Source: Agrocybe praecox (lineage: Eukaryota > Basidiomycota > Agaricomycetes > Agaricales > Agrocybaceae). Taken from it: a stretch of 64,000 nt of DNA. The translations under genes were made by a program, and so were the position numbers. The notes under the pieces were generated by a model, which did no database searches, was not told where the DNA came from, and saw only the letters and a list, made by a program, of their open reading frames with translations. The stretch spans positions 124,001 to 188,000 of the forward strand of contig OZ024847.1 of the NCBI GenBank assembly GCA_964017145.1. Reading direction: 5' to 3'. Position 1 is the stretch's first letter, and every line of letters starts with the position of its first letter. Below are positions 1-10,612 of the stretch, piece after piece.

Positions 1-1
1 G

Positions 2-3000
2 ATGTATGTTTTCGAGGAGGAACCTATTATGTCCAACACAACTGCTATGCCTGCACGATCTCATGAGAGTCCAACCACTGTCCAACAATGGCATCGCCGT
101 TTTTGCCACTTTGGTGAACGTACGATCAAGGAGATGGCATCCAAAAATCTGGTCGATGGTCTTCAAATTACTGAGAACAAACACAATATCGGGATGTGCA
201 AAGATTGTATATTTGGCAAGCAAACAAACCGACCTTATGACAAGAAGGTACAACCTGAAGCGGAGGTACTGGAGAGAGTCCACATGGACCTATGGGGACC
301 TGCGAGAGTTAAGTCGAGAGGAGGAGCATCATATGCTTTGATCATGACGGATGGTGCTACCTCATACCGGGTCGAATTTTTCTTGGCTGAGAAATCAGCT
401 GCTGCTACAATCACAGCAGTAAAGGAATATGTTGCGGCGGCGGAGGTGCAGACTGGCAAACGAGTGAAGTGTTTCCGTATGGATATGGGAAAGGAGTTCC
501 TAAACAGTGTTCTTGAGGATTTTTGCAAGGAACGTGGAATTCGAATGGAATCGCCTGCACCCTACGCTCACTCTGGAAATGGTGTTGCCGAACGGACAAA
601 CCGAACAGTCATCGAGGGTGTCAGGTGTGTTCGCTGTGATGCTGGGCTTGCTGCATCTTACTGGGCAGAGATTTTGGCAACGGTCGTGTACATCCTCAAC
701 CTTATGCCATCACGCAGACACCCAGGAAAGATTCCTGCCGAAAGTTGGTTCAGGAAGCGTCAAGATGTTTTACACCTTCGAGCAATAGGAAGCACTGCCT
801 ACGCAAAGATTCCCAAGGAAATCAACCCTTCTAAACTCGACACAGCGTCTGTCAAGTATACACTCATTGGTTACTACGGCCGCGACGCATACAAGCTCCT
901 TGATAAATCCACAGGGCAAATCGTTAAAGCTCGAAATGTGGTGTTTGAGGAGGGATCTGGCCACAGGACGTCAGCTGAGCATGCAGCGCTGTACGACGAC
1001 GACATATTTGAGGTTGATTCCCCAACAACTGCTATTTCGAGGGACCAGTCAGCACAATAATCATTATCGCCTTCCCAAAATGACCTATCGGTGGCACCAC
1101 TTACCGCATCAGCCAATAAACCCATTAATGATCCTCACCCAGTAGCTCCTCGACATCGACACGGCAATGAACAGCCTCAACGACATCACACCAATCCGAC
1201 GTACAATCTTGGCAGGGCACCAGACGTCATGCGAGAACGAGTAGGTGTGACAGCTGTGGATGCCCCACGGCGCTCGACTAGACTTATCGAGCAAGCTGAG
1301 AAGGCAAGGGGAGATGCTACAGGCTTACGCACTGGACTTTCGACTGAGAACGCGCATGCTGCCTCTGTGCCGTCACTCAGCGATCATTTTTCCCGCCTCA
1401 ACTCGGACCTTGATGATTACATAGCATTAATGGCCAATGCTGATCATGCGTATCACTTGCCAAGGTCGTACAAGGATGCAATGAAGCATTCTGACGTGTG
1501 GATGAAGCCTATGGAATTGGAGATGGATGTGATGGAACGACGGGGGGTGTTCACAAAGGTTGAGCGACCGAAAGATAGGACAGTTATTGGGTTGAAGTGG
1601 ATATACGGTTTCAAGTACGATGCAACAGGGGAAATCATCAAACGAAAGGCTCGTCTCGTGGCGCAGGGTTTCAATCAAATTCCAGGAGTTGACTTCACCG
1701 AGACCTACGCCTCAGTTGCACGCCTTGAATCCCTCCGGATGTGCATCGCCATAATCGCGCATTTACGGTTAAGCTTATGGCAGATTGATTTTGTAGCGGC
1801 ATACCTGAACAGTGACAACAAGTTCGACGTCTACACTGAGCAAGCACCTGGTTTTATTGCCGCAGGGGAGGAACATCTGGTATATCGCGCCAATAAAACC
1901 GTGTATGGTATGATGGCAGGTGCACACGACTGGGAAGAAGAACTGTCCGCAACGTACAATGCGCTCGGCTACTACAAATCAAAACCTGACCCATGTGTCC
2001 GACATCGAGTGGTGGACGGAGAATACACATTGAATGTCACATACACGGATGACGTGATTGGAGGTTCTACGACCGAAGGAGAGCGGGCAAAGGCGATAGG
2101 GGAGCTTGAGGGAGCATACGACATAAAGCAGCTGGAGGAAGAAGGAAAGGGACAGTATATTTTGGGGATGAGTATGACGAGGGACGATGAAACTGGAGCA
2201 ATTACCCTGTCTCAGCGGCCGTATTTTGAAAGGATCCTCAAGAAGTTCAACATGGAGAATTGCAACCCAAAGTACACGCCCCTACCACTGGGAATAAATT
2301 TGACCAGTGACGACTGTGCAACAACTCCCGAGCAAATAGAATTTATGAAGGACAAACCATTTCGAGAGGGCCTTGGTTCGGTGATGTGGGGACAATCAGG
2401 CACCCGAACAGACCTGTCGAAAGCAGTAAACATGCTAGCTCAATACCAATCTAACCCAGGACCCGCCCACTGGAAGGCATTAATGCACGTATTTGCCTAC
2501 ATCAAAGCAACTCTCGATTACAAGATCACATATTATGCTGGGACCAAGGACGGTCTGAAGCCATATGGCTACGTCGATGCCGACTACGCAGGTGACTTGG
2601 CTGACACCGGTCGATCAACAGGGGCATACATTTTCATGATGGCAGGTGGTCCTGTGTCATGGAGCTCGAAGCGTCAGGAAACGGTCGCACTGTCAACCAC
2701 AGAGGCGGAGTATATGGCAATGAGCAGGGCCTGCCAGCAATCCGTCTGGATGAACTCGTTTATGGACGAAGCAGGCTTACCACAGCAACGCCCAAGTATA
2801 CTTTACGGCGACAACACCGGATCCATTTCGCTTGCGGAGAGCGTCAAGGGGCACAAGCGCGCTAAGCACATCCAGGTCCGATACCACTACATTCGGGAAC
2901 GCATGGACGAGGGAGAAATAAAAGTCGTTCATGTTCCGTCAGCAGACAATCTGGCAGATTTGCTGACAAAACCCCTACCTCGCGAGACAACGGCAAGACT

Positions 3001-3028
3001 CACTGCGTTAATTGGTCTACATGACTAA
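2..3028 (+). pseudogene. copia Pol (integrase, RT, RNase H) with one in-frame stop
   Basis: One continuous frame, broken once by TAA at 1058-1060. The first part holds a His2Cys2 zinc-binding motif (H31, H36, C66, C69 counting from the first visible Met) and an integrase core with D96, D161 and E197, a D,D35E spacing. The second part holds the copia-type reverse transcriptase with its catalytic YTDD box near 2041-2052, followed by RNase H (the VDADYAGD stretch near 2575, then the STTEAEYMA stretch) and the terminal motif DLLTKPLP that closes most copia polyproteins. Apart from the single stop, no frameshift is visible, so the element is young or only recently disabled. Readthrough or a private variant in the sequenced copy are alternatives. 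The N-terminal gag and protease regions are outside the window. Confidence 0.9.
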
Positions 3029-3054
3029 CCTCCGAGTTCTCCGATTAAGGGGAG

Positions 3055-3307
3055 TGTTGAAGATAACCGAACGACTCTCGGTTAGTATGTGATACACAGC
3101 TTTCCTTTTTCATATGTTTTCCTTTTATGTTCTTTATATTTCCTTTTTAGTTTCTTTTCTTCCGCCTTGGTACTATGCAGTACCAGCGGGTTCTCCCGTT
3201 GGTCGATTACACACGCCGTTAGTTTGTTTCATGACCTCAGCCGATTACCTTCGTATTTCGTCTGAGGTCAGTAAATACATTTATATCTATCTTTATAATT
3301 ACTTACA
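3055..3307 (+). repeat. 3' LTR of the copia element
   Basis: It begins TGTTGAAGATAACCG immediately after the purine-rich tract AAGGGGAG, the usual copia junction, and is T-rich inside. The 3' end is placed at the CA of TTACA at 3307, giving about 253 bp. That end is inferred because the partner LTR is not in the window. Confidence 0.6.
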
Positions 3308-3654
3308 CTACTACCTATAGTACTTACTGCGTGTGCTTCTATAATTGCGTACCGTTCGGTTGCTATTTTTAAATGATCATCTAGCAAAGCCATAAGTTCA
3401 ACAAACTTATTGGCCGTGTCCTCCAGCCAGGACATTGGAAGATTTTCGTCTTCAGCTGTCTCTTCTAAGAGTACAAGAAGCGGAAATATGTTGGTCATAA
3501 GGGTAGCACAATAGCGTTCAAGACGATGAGCTTCTACACTTCCCGTTTGCACATAGCCGTAGATGGAAAGGTAATTAGTGCTAAGTTCGCGGTATGCATT
3601 TCGGATGTTTGGAGACCAGGGAGTGGCAGATTCGGGCAGGGGTGATAAGGACAT
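3308..3654 (-). pseudogene. 5' fragment of an unknown gene, cut off at the LTR junction
   Basis: An open frame starting at the ATG at 3654 runs about 115 codons towards the copia element and then continues only into LTR sequence, stopping at 3268. The peptide is acidic, helical and Leu-rich (for example LPMSWLEDTANKFVELMALL). It resembles, from memory, the N-terminal region that precedes an integrase-like domain in many mushroom multicopy proteins; this resemblance is weak evidence. The natural continuation is missing, so the simplest reading is that the retrotransposon inserted into this gene or that the gene decayed at the junction. The remaining part could lie left of the window. Confidence 0.4.
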
Positions 3655-3861
3655 ATTATTTATGCGGGGTCTGTTCTACACCTCACGCCATTGTCCTGTT
3701 TTAATACTGTACTACATGCCTATTTTAGTTTAAACAATAATTCCACATCTGTCATCTTGCCGAAAACCGCAAAGATAACATTTTTGGATACAGTGTACAG
3801 TGGTTGTATAAAAAGAACAGTGAGAAAAAAAAGTAATTCAGGCTCTGAGTTCATTCTTACC

Positions 3862-4883
3862 ATGTCTTCTGATCTCATACCATCTCCATCACATACCCAG
3901 TATCATCCCAAGTTTGACCATGAAGTCTTTATGGTCGTTTTCTCGGTTCTTCCTTTTCTGTTCCACTAAAAATATCACCTAATTCTCTCATAGGTCGATG
4001 GGCAAGGATTCAAGACCGATGCTGCACGGCTGTGCATGCACTCTGAAGTTGTGCGTTCAATGTTGTATGGAGAGGATGGCAAAAGGGGTGGAGAGTTGGG
4101 ACTCCCGAGAGAAGGGACCACCGAGAATCCCTGGGTTATCAATGGATGCACTGCTGAAGCATTTGCGAACTTCATGTCGTGGTTAAACCATGCGTGAGTC
4201 AATTTGTTCCATCATTATGCAAAGATCTTCTCATGGTGATTTATTTTTGCAGCTCTTGGGAGACACCGGGAATCAGTGGTGTCACTGGGTATCTGGACGT
4301 TCTGCATATTACGCACATGTGGCAAATCCGTGCCGGTTTCGATTTTGCAGTCAATGCCCTCGAGAAGGAGAACTTGCAGTGTGCTCATAGAATTCACCTC
4401 GCTAGACGCTATGGGATACCGCAGTGGGTTCCTCTCGCTGTTCGCGTATTGTTGCGCCTTTCGTTTGATTGCTTGACCGAGGCGGACCTCAATCACCTTG
4501 GGTACGACGTCTTTATAAAGCTAGCGCTTGGGAAAGAATCCATTCAACAAATTCGACGCCAACTCGGGTTTTTTGTTCCTTACCCAAATATAGACGACAC
4601 ACTTCACTGTTCCACTCCCAAAAGATGCAAACAGTCATGGTATGATGCCTGGGGTAGGGTTCTCTTCCGGCGCATTCATCATCCATCTGAATATCTTGCA
4701 CTCACCGACGTTCTCCATGCACTTCGGTCCATTGATCATGTTGGGATGCATGCTTCCTGCAAGAATTCCGTGATCAATTGGGTTGAGGAGTGCTGTCCTG
4801 GACTCGATAAAGAAGAGAAAGCAATTCGTCAGATAGTTGCATCAGTACAGGAGCTGACTCGTGTCCATGTGCTCGCTGATTGA
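3862..4883 (+). CDS. BTB/POZ-domain-like protein
   Basis: Three exons (3862-3936, 3994-4193, 4253-4883) give 301 aa; lengths sum to whole codons and both introns are GT-AG, about 57-59 nt. The layout matches the very abundant BTB/POZ-like proteins of Agaricomycetes: a short N-terminus ending HPKFDHEVFMVVDG, an acidic segment with FANFMSWLNH, then a helical tail with the pattern DVLHITHMWQ...AVNALE...ARRYGIPQWVPLAVRVL, where these proteins describe a shift in body weight from BTB to BACK-like helices. Family members often act as substrate adaptors for Cul3 ubiquitin ligases, but most fungal members are uncharacterised and no partner is visible here. The first donor is ambiguous by one codon (3934 or 3937). 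It lies just downstream of the interrupted gene and the copia insertion. Confidence 0.7.
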
Positions 4884-5117
4884 CGAACAACGGTGGGATA
4901 GAAGCCCTTATCTCATAGCTCTTCACATTCTTTTGATTAGCATAAATTCTTATTAATCTCACATTCCTTAATTACCCGTAATATACCATTCTTTTGATAT
5001 ATTTTCGGAGCTATTGTATGAGAATCTCACTGATACCCTTTCTAAAGCAGAAGAAATCAGTGAGAATAACACAGATTTCGCTAAGTCCGCTTATACGGCA
5101 ATGTCTGCGTGTTACGC

Positions 5118-5364
5118 GATGCGCATCATCTTGGACGTGCATCATCTCAAACGCGCATCATTTCGGACACGCATCATTCTGGACGCGCATCATTCTGGAC
5201 GCGCATCATTCTGGACGCGCATCATTCTGGACGCGCATCATTCTGGACGCGCATCATTCTGGACGCGCATCATTCTGGACGCGCATCATTCTGGACGCGC
5301 ATCATTCTGGACGCGCATCATTCTGGACACGCATCATTTTGAATGCGCATCATCTCGGACGCGC
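5118..5364 (+). repeat. Minisatellite, 16-bp unit, about 15 copies
   Basis: The unit GGACGCGCATCATTCT is repeated head to tail. Central copies are identical and the edges are degenerate (GGACGTGCATCATCTC and similar). Because 16 is not a multiple of 3, the array is open in all three forward frames and reads as the same 16-residue peptide repeat, shifted. There is no sign of a real gene around it. Confidence 0.95.
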
Positions 5365-5519
5365 CCCAGACGCAGTGTGCTATTATACATAGCGGGATGA
5401 CCGCGGCATTTTGCCGATTTTAACTCTACCGTGCCGATACACTCTGTAAAGAGGATCAGACTGGCAATCAAAGCCTTTCGGCTTGCACGGCATCTTGAGT
5501 CGAGTTCAACAATATATGA

Positions 5520-5825
5520 TGGACACAATCAGACATATATGTTTGGACAATCTGAGATACATGTTGGATATTCAAACTTCTATGTTGAATATTCAAACTT
5601 CTATATTGAATATCTCAACTTCTATGTTGGATATCCCAACTTCTATATTGGATATTCAAACTTCTATATTGAATATCTCAACTTCTATGTTGGATATCCC
5701 AACTTCTATATTGGATATTCAAACTTCTATATTGAATATCTCAACTTCTATGTTGGATATCCCAACTTCTATATTGGATATTCAAACTTCTATATTGAAT
5801 ATCTCAACTTATATGTTAAATAATT
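5520..5825 (+). repeat. Minisatellite, 21-bp units grouped in 63-bp higher-order repeats
   Basis: Units of the type TTGGATATTCAAACTTCTATA alternate in three variants (GGATATTCAAAC, GAATATCTCAAC, GGATATCCCAAC) so that the true period is 63 bp, with about four near-identical 63-bp copies and degenerate flanks. It is AT-rich, unlike the neighbouring GC-rich 16-bp array, so the two arose independently. It is open in two frames only because of its composition and period. Confidence 0.93.
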
Positions 5826-6278
5826 GATTGCATTCATTGGAATAAAGCCATATCTATGTTGGATAACTAAAGTAACATATGTAAATTCTCGGACACATAT
5901 ATTATATACAGATTATATAGTATATATACAGGAAATCATTTTTTCGGCAGATGGACAGCCATACACATCCATGAATTCGACCGTCGTAATCCATTATATT
6001 CACTGTGGGCCCTTGACAGGGTAAAAATACCCCGGTTTGTGACCCGACAAATGAACAAAGAAAGAACGCGTAAGTAATCAAAAAAGACTGTATAATTGGT
6101 TGGGTACCCGATATACGGGTAGGACGTAAGTAGTTGTAATAGAAAGTATAACGGGTAAAAATAAGCATGGTTATGTCTATTTCACTATGTAGACATGGTG
6201 AAAATATGACCCACTTACATAGGTAAAAATACTTGTATGACGTGCACTAGGAAAACTTAGAAATAATGGTTATTTTGT

Positions 6279-7571
6279 ATGAGTGCCGGATTGTACAAAA
6301 ATTAAATGTAGATTTACAACCAACTTTGGTGTATTATCCACCAAGTCGGTCACATTATCCACCAACTTGATCAATTATCCACTTCAATTTAGCATTATCC
6401 ACCAACTTTATGTATTATCCACCAAGTGTCGTCCGTTATCCACCAACTCAACATTTATTATCCACCAAGTCCGGTGATTTAATTTTTCGTCGTGCCGTCC
6501 CTGCCGGGCTCGTTCGATGGCCATTATGATCCCTATATCAGCCGTTCGGCACCTGACGCGCATCAATAAGTAATACATAGCATTGGATATAACGATAGGC
6601 GGGCATTGAAAAGATCCCCAAGCTCTAATCAAAATATTTTTGATTTGATGCGCAACGGCATTCCTTTGCCGATTATTGGTAAGCCGACCATTGTACTTCT
6701 TATTTCTAAGTGTATATGTACTATATACCCTCAAGTATGTATGGAATATATTTGATGTGCACGTATAAGGCTTTTATCTACTAGTTACATATGAATACCA
6801 TGGAGACACTAAATGCACGCCAGATCGCTTATTCTGCGTGCTGATGAACCGTGGGAACGCGGTATGCATGCAACGCGCACAGCAGCCGCTTGTTGCTGAA
6901 TCTATTCGTAGCGCTTCTCAAATCAACCAGTATTATTTGAAACTCTGTAGATATGTAGATTATTATGCAATAAGGGCATTCCGCCAAAAAAACCCGACGC
7001 CAGGTCCTCCTGAGAGCCGATGAACCGTGGGAACAGCAGAGAACAGTTGAATAAATTTCCAGGTCTCAAGAGGACCTGGCGTCGGTTTTTTGTTTCGAAA
7101 TACCATTATTGCATAATAATATACATATATGCGAAGTATTGAGTAAGACTGGTTTATTGAGGAGGGTTATACCTCAATAATACACCCGTTTAATGTATGC
7201 ATGGCTTACTAAGTTCATGCCGCATACCTGGCATTAGTGCCGTGTATATGTAACAAGTGCCGAACGGCTGATATAGGGATCATAACGGCCATCGAATGAG
7301 CCCGGCAGGGACGGCATGACGAAAAATTAAATCACCGGACTTGGTGGATAATAAATGCTGAGTTGGTGGATAACGGACGACACTCGGTGGATAATACATA
7401 AAGTTGGTGGATAATACATAAATTTGGTGGATAATACATAAATTTGATGGATAATGCTAAATTGAAGTGGATAATCGACGTCAGTTGGTGGATAATGCGA
7501 CCGACTTGGTGGATAATACACCAAAGTTGGTTGTAAATCTACATTTAATTTTTGTACAATCCGGCACTCAT
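6279..7571. mobile_element. Fold-back element 1
   Basis: It begins ATGAGTGCCGG and ends CCGGCACTCAT. The terminal arms are roughly 300 bp and inverted to each other: an outer stretch, then tandem TTATCCACCAACTT-type subrepeats, then a GC-richer segment (6490-6590 against 7225-7320). The flanks TATTTTGT (6271-6278) and AATTTTGT (7572-7579) form a likely 8-bp target duplication with one mismatch. A TA duplication is an alternative, since TA flanks the palindromic ends. The middle (6590-7225) is non-coding and holds a second hairpin. No transposase is seen, so mobilisation in trans is inferred. Confidence 0.85.
6956..7125. repeat. Internal hairpin of fold-back element 1
   Basis: Arms containing CCGACGCCAGGTCCTC and its complement, extended by ATTATGCAATAA and its complement, face each other across about 55 bp. 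Arms are roughly 55 bp each with few mismatches. Only the left arm is recognisable in the related element 2 (near 8334-8360). Confidence 0.75.
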
Positions 7572-7594
7572 AATTTTGTCTCGATGTACCAGGT

Positions 7595-9284
7595 ATGAGT
7601 GCCGGATCGTACAAAAACGTAATGTAGATTTATAACCAACTTTGGTGTATTATCCACCAAGTCGGTCACATTATCCACCAACTTACATCGATTATCCACC
7701 AACTTATGTCGATTATCCACCACATTTTAGTATTCTCCACCAACTTTTTGTATTCTCCACCAACTTTTTGTATTCTCCACCAACTTTTTATATTCTCCAC
7801 CAAGTGTCGTCTATTCTCCACCAACTCAATTATTATTATCCACCAACTCCGGTGAATTAAATTTTCGTTATGCCGTCCCTGCCGGGCTCATTCGATGGCC
7901 GTTATGATCCCTAAATCAGCCGCTCGGCACTTGACACGCATCAATAAGTGATACACGGCATTGAATTTTGATTTATTATTTCGATTTAATATGCGGCGGC
8001 ATTCATTTGCCAATTATTGGTAAGCCGACCATTGTACTTCGTATTTCTGATCGCATATGTACTACATACCCTCAATTATGTACTGAATATATTTGATGTT
8101 ACACGTGCAATGCTCGTATCTATTAATTACATGTGAATACAATGGAGACACTAAATGCGCAGCCGGATCGCTTATTCCGTACGCTGATGAACCGTGGGAA
8201 CACGGTATGCGCGCAACGCGCACATCAGCCGCTCGTTGCTGAATCTACTCGTAGCACTTCTCCAACGAACTAGTATTATTTGAAACTTTGTGAATATGTA
8301 GATTACCATCCAATAAGGGTATTCCGCCAGAAAAAACCGACGCCAGGTCCTCTTGAGAGCTGCTAGGCCGTGGGAATAGCAGAGAATGGTTGAATGACGA
8401 GTTGGATATTGAGAAACCGATGTATTCTGTAGGATAGGTAATTTTTTACATGTCTTATATACTATTTGTCCTTATCTTTTTAAATAATCAGTGTAAAACT
8501 TACGGGACAAAAGAAACAAAAGAAGAGAAAGTCAAGTAAAATACTAGATATAATGGAGGTCGTGAAACCGATTTTTCCTGATTTTTAACAGGTCTGGTGA
8601 CGCCTCCATACGATGCACAATGTGTTGAAACGACCAAGTCCACAATTTTGATGGTATCCGGAACTTGCCGTGGGCCGATTTTTGCCTGTGGCGTCGGAAT
8701 TGAACTCGAAAGAAACCATATGAGGAGATGGATGAGTGATACAATTAAATTAAAAGAAAGGAAATGGAATGCAGACCATAGCAAAAGTCCAGAGACTTCG
8801 GGGGATCAGGTTGCGATGCGCCAGATAAAGCGTGTGATGCGCTTTGATGCATACGTCCAAATCCGGATGTGGCTGTGCCACAATAGCGGACTGGGTCGAA
8901 TTTCGCATTTGGATAGCGTGCGCGCTCATCACCGCTTACCAGGTATTGGTGCCGTGTATGTGTAACATGTGCCGAACGGCTCATTTAGGGATCATAACGG
9001 CCATCGAATGAGCCCGGCAGGGACGGCATGTCGAAAATCTAATTCACCGGACTTGGTGGATAATAATAATTGAGTTGGTGGATAATAGATGACACTTGGT
9101 GGAGAATATAAAAAGTTGGTGGAGAATACAAAAAGTTGGTGGAGAATACTAAAATGTGGTGGATAATCGACATAAGTTGGTGGATAATCGATGTAAGTTG
9201 GTGGATAATGTGACCGACTTGGTGGATAATACACCAAAGTTGGTTATAAATCTACATTACGTTTTTGTACGATCCGGCACTCAT
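7595..9284. mobile_element. Fold-back element 2, same family, divergent core
   Basis: It has the same terminal sequence as element 1 (ATGAGTGCCGGATCG and its complement at the other end), the same subrepeat-rich arms (7622-7860 against 9045-9270) and the same inner GC-richer segment (7871-7960 against 8951-9031). Several subrepeats have drifted from TTATCCACC to TTCTCCACC in both arms. The flanks TACCAGGT (7587-7594) and AAACAGGG (9285-9292) share 5 of 8 positions, compatible with an old 8-bp duplication. The left core (8040-8400) parallels element 1; the right core (8400-8930) is unrelated. Only 23 bp separate it from element 1. Confidence 0.85.
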
Positions 9285-10599
9285 AAACAGGGTCCAAGAA
9301 TGACCAGGGTAAATAACAAACATGACTACATGTTTCGGATGAATAGTATCAGGTAAAGTAGGCTAAACTCCTATCAAGAGACGACCAGTTCAACGGGCAG
9401 TTTAATATGGTCAAATAATCACAAAAAAGACACGTTAGATAGGTAAAATTGACAGTAACAAGAGGGACCAAATATGAGAATTTATTACACAAAAGAAAGA
9501 GAACTAAAAACAATACAAATCAAGTATATAAGTAGACATACTAAACGTGAGGAAAAGCATGGCCAAGTATATTATTCTACGAAACATCAAAAGAGTGTGC
9601 ATGGAATTCTTCCCTCATCATGGTCACCGTCCGGCATCTCGCTTGAGAGCCTCAGAATCGCTCGTAGTGATGTCAGATTGAGAGGGGGGCGGGTGTTTGT
9701 CCATACCACGGCGGTTTCTCGATGCTGTCCTGCGTTGACCCCGACGAGTCAAAATAATTGTTCCCTGAATGTGCGTATATGCGGGTGAGAAATAGAGGAA
9801 AGGCGTTAATAAACGGCATACCATTTTGATTATTACGCCCAGTTTGACGCGGTCTCTCAAGAGTCAAGACGGCGGTTTTCAGCAAGAGGTTGGCCTCGCT
9901 ATTGTTGAAGCGCTAATCAACAATGCCACGTGCGCGGAGTTTGAAATGACTTTGCGTCTTTTCGAATAATTCATACACAGGCCTGTGTTGCAGAGGCTGT
10001 TAACGGACGAAGCTACATAATTCTAGGGAAATTTTAAAGTCTAATTCCTGTACTTTGTTGAGGAATGTGAGGAAATCTGCCTTTATGCGCAGTTGAAGTG
10101 AAATAAATTAGAACTGAGCAATTTTCTCCCATACAACGGGCAAAAAAATACCCAAGCAAAATACTGTATATTTAACCATAAAAACTGATATCCTTATATA
10201 GGGTATTTAACCCCCCGCAACTATGGAAAAGGGGTAGAATATACCATTAGATTATACCTGATATTTTACCTCAATAAACAGGTTTTTAAATAGGCCGTTA
10301 CACCAGTAAAAATTACCATCAAAAAAGCCCCCGGGATAGTGAGGTTATTTTCCCCTTTTTTCAGGTCGTAGAAAATAACAGATATTTACCCGTTTGGAAT
10401 CTGGTATATTTCACCCAGTAGCATGGTATTATTATCCCTGGAACGTTATATGTGCCATTTTCACTTGTTTAACTGAAACTGGTGAAAACCGAGAGAAAAA
10501 AACCCGAAATGGCAATTTTAAGTGATTACCATTTTGTCACTACATTAACTGGTAATTTCTAATTTTCACCCTTCTATATAGTGATAATAACCAGTCCCT
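9285..10599. other. Right body of the outer transposon, non-coding
   Basis: AT-rich sequence without a convincing frame. The last 500 bp carry repeated motifs such as GGTAAAAAT, ATACCC and TTTTCACC that also occur in the left 260 bp of the outer element. Confidence 0.5.
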
Positions 10600-10612
10600 G
10601 GGCCCACAGTGA

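Larger units (their letters stand above)
1..3307 (+). mobile_element. Ty1/copia LTR retrotransposon, 5'-truncated by the window edge
   Basis: The element enters from the left edge already inside pol and runs through integrase, reverse transcriptase and RNase H to a polypurine tract (about 3046-3054) and a TG-starting 3' LTR. The domain order integrase before reverse transcriptase is diagnostic of Ty1/copia (Pseudoviridae-like) rather than Ty3. The gag region, primer-binding site and 5' LTR lie outside the window, so LTR identity and target-site duplication cannot be assessed. The right end abuts a truncated minus-strand reading frame, suggesting insertion into or next to a gene. The outer boundary at 3307 (a TTACA end) is an estimate. 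Confidence 0.9.
6000..10612. mobile_element. Outer DNA transposon with 13-bp TIRs, non-coding, carrying two inner elements
   Basis: TCACTGTGGGCCC at 6000-6012 is perfectly inverted as GGGCCCACAGTGA at 10600-10612, and TAT flanks both sides (5997-5999 and 10613-10615), a candidate 3-bp target duplication. A CACT(G) terminus with a 3-bp duplication recalls CACTA-type elements, but the superfamily is not proven. Near both ends a GGTAAAAAT/GGTGAAAAT motif recurs. No transposase-like frame exists, so it would be non-autonomous. Removing the two inner elements leaves about 1.6 kb. Other explanations are a chance 13-bp inverted repeat (unlikely, given the matching flanks) or a larger decayed element. 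Confidence 0.65.

Noticed and set aside
5014..5400. Long forward frames in several phases that look like repetitive proteins
   Set aside because: They only reflect the 16-bp minisatellite, which is open in all three frames. No start context, splice model or flanking coding sequence supports a gene.
5431..5827. Frames with Tyr/Asn-rich or Ile/Ser-rich 21-residue repeats
   Set aside because: They arise from the 63-bp AT-rich array.
7327..9237. Frames rich in YPPT or STNxL words on both strands
   Set aside because: They are translations of the TTATCCACC subrepeats in the transposon arms.
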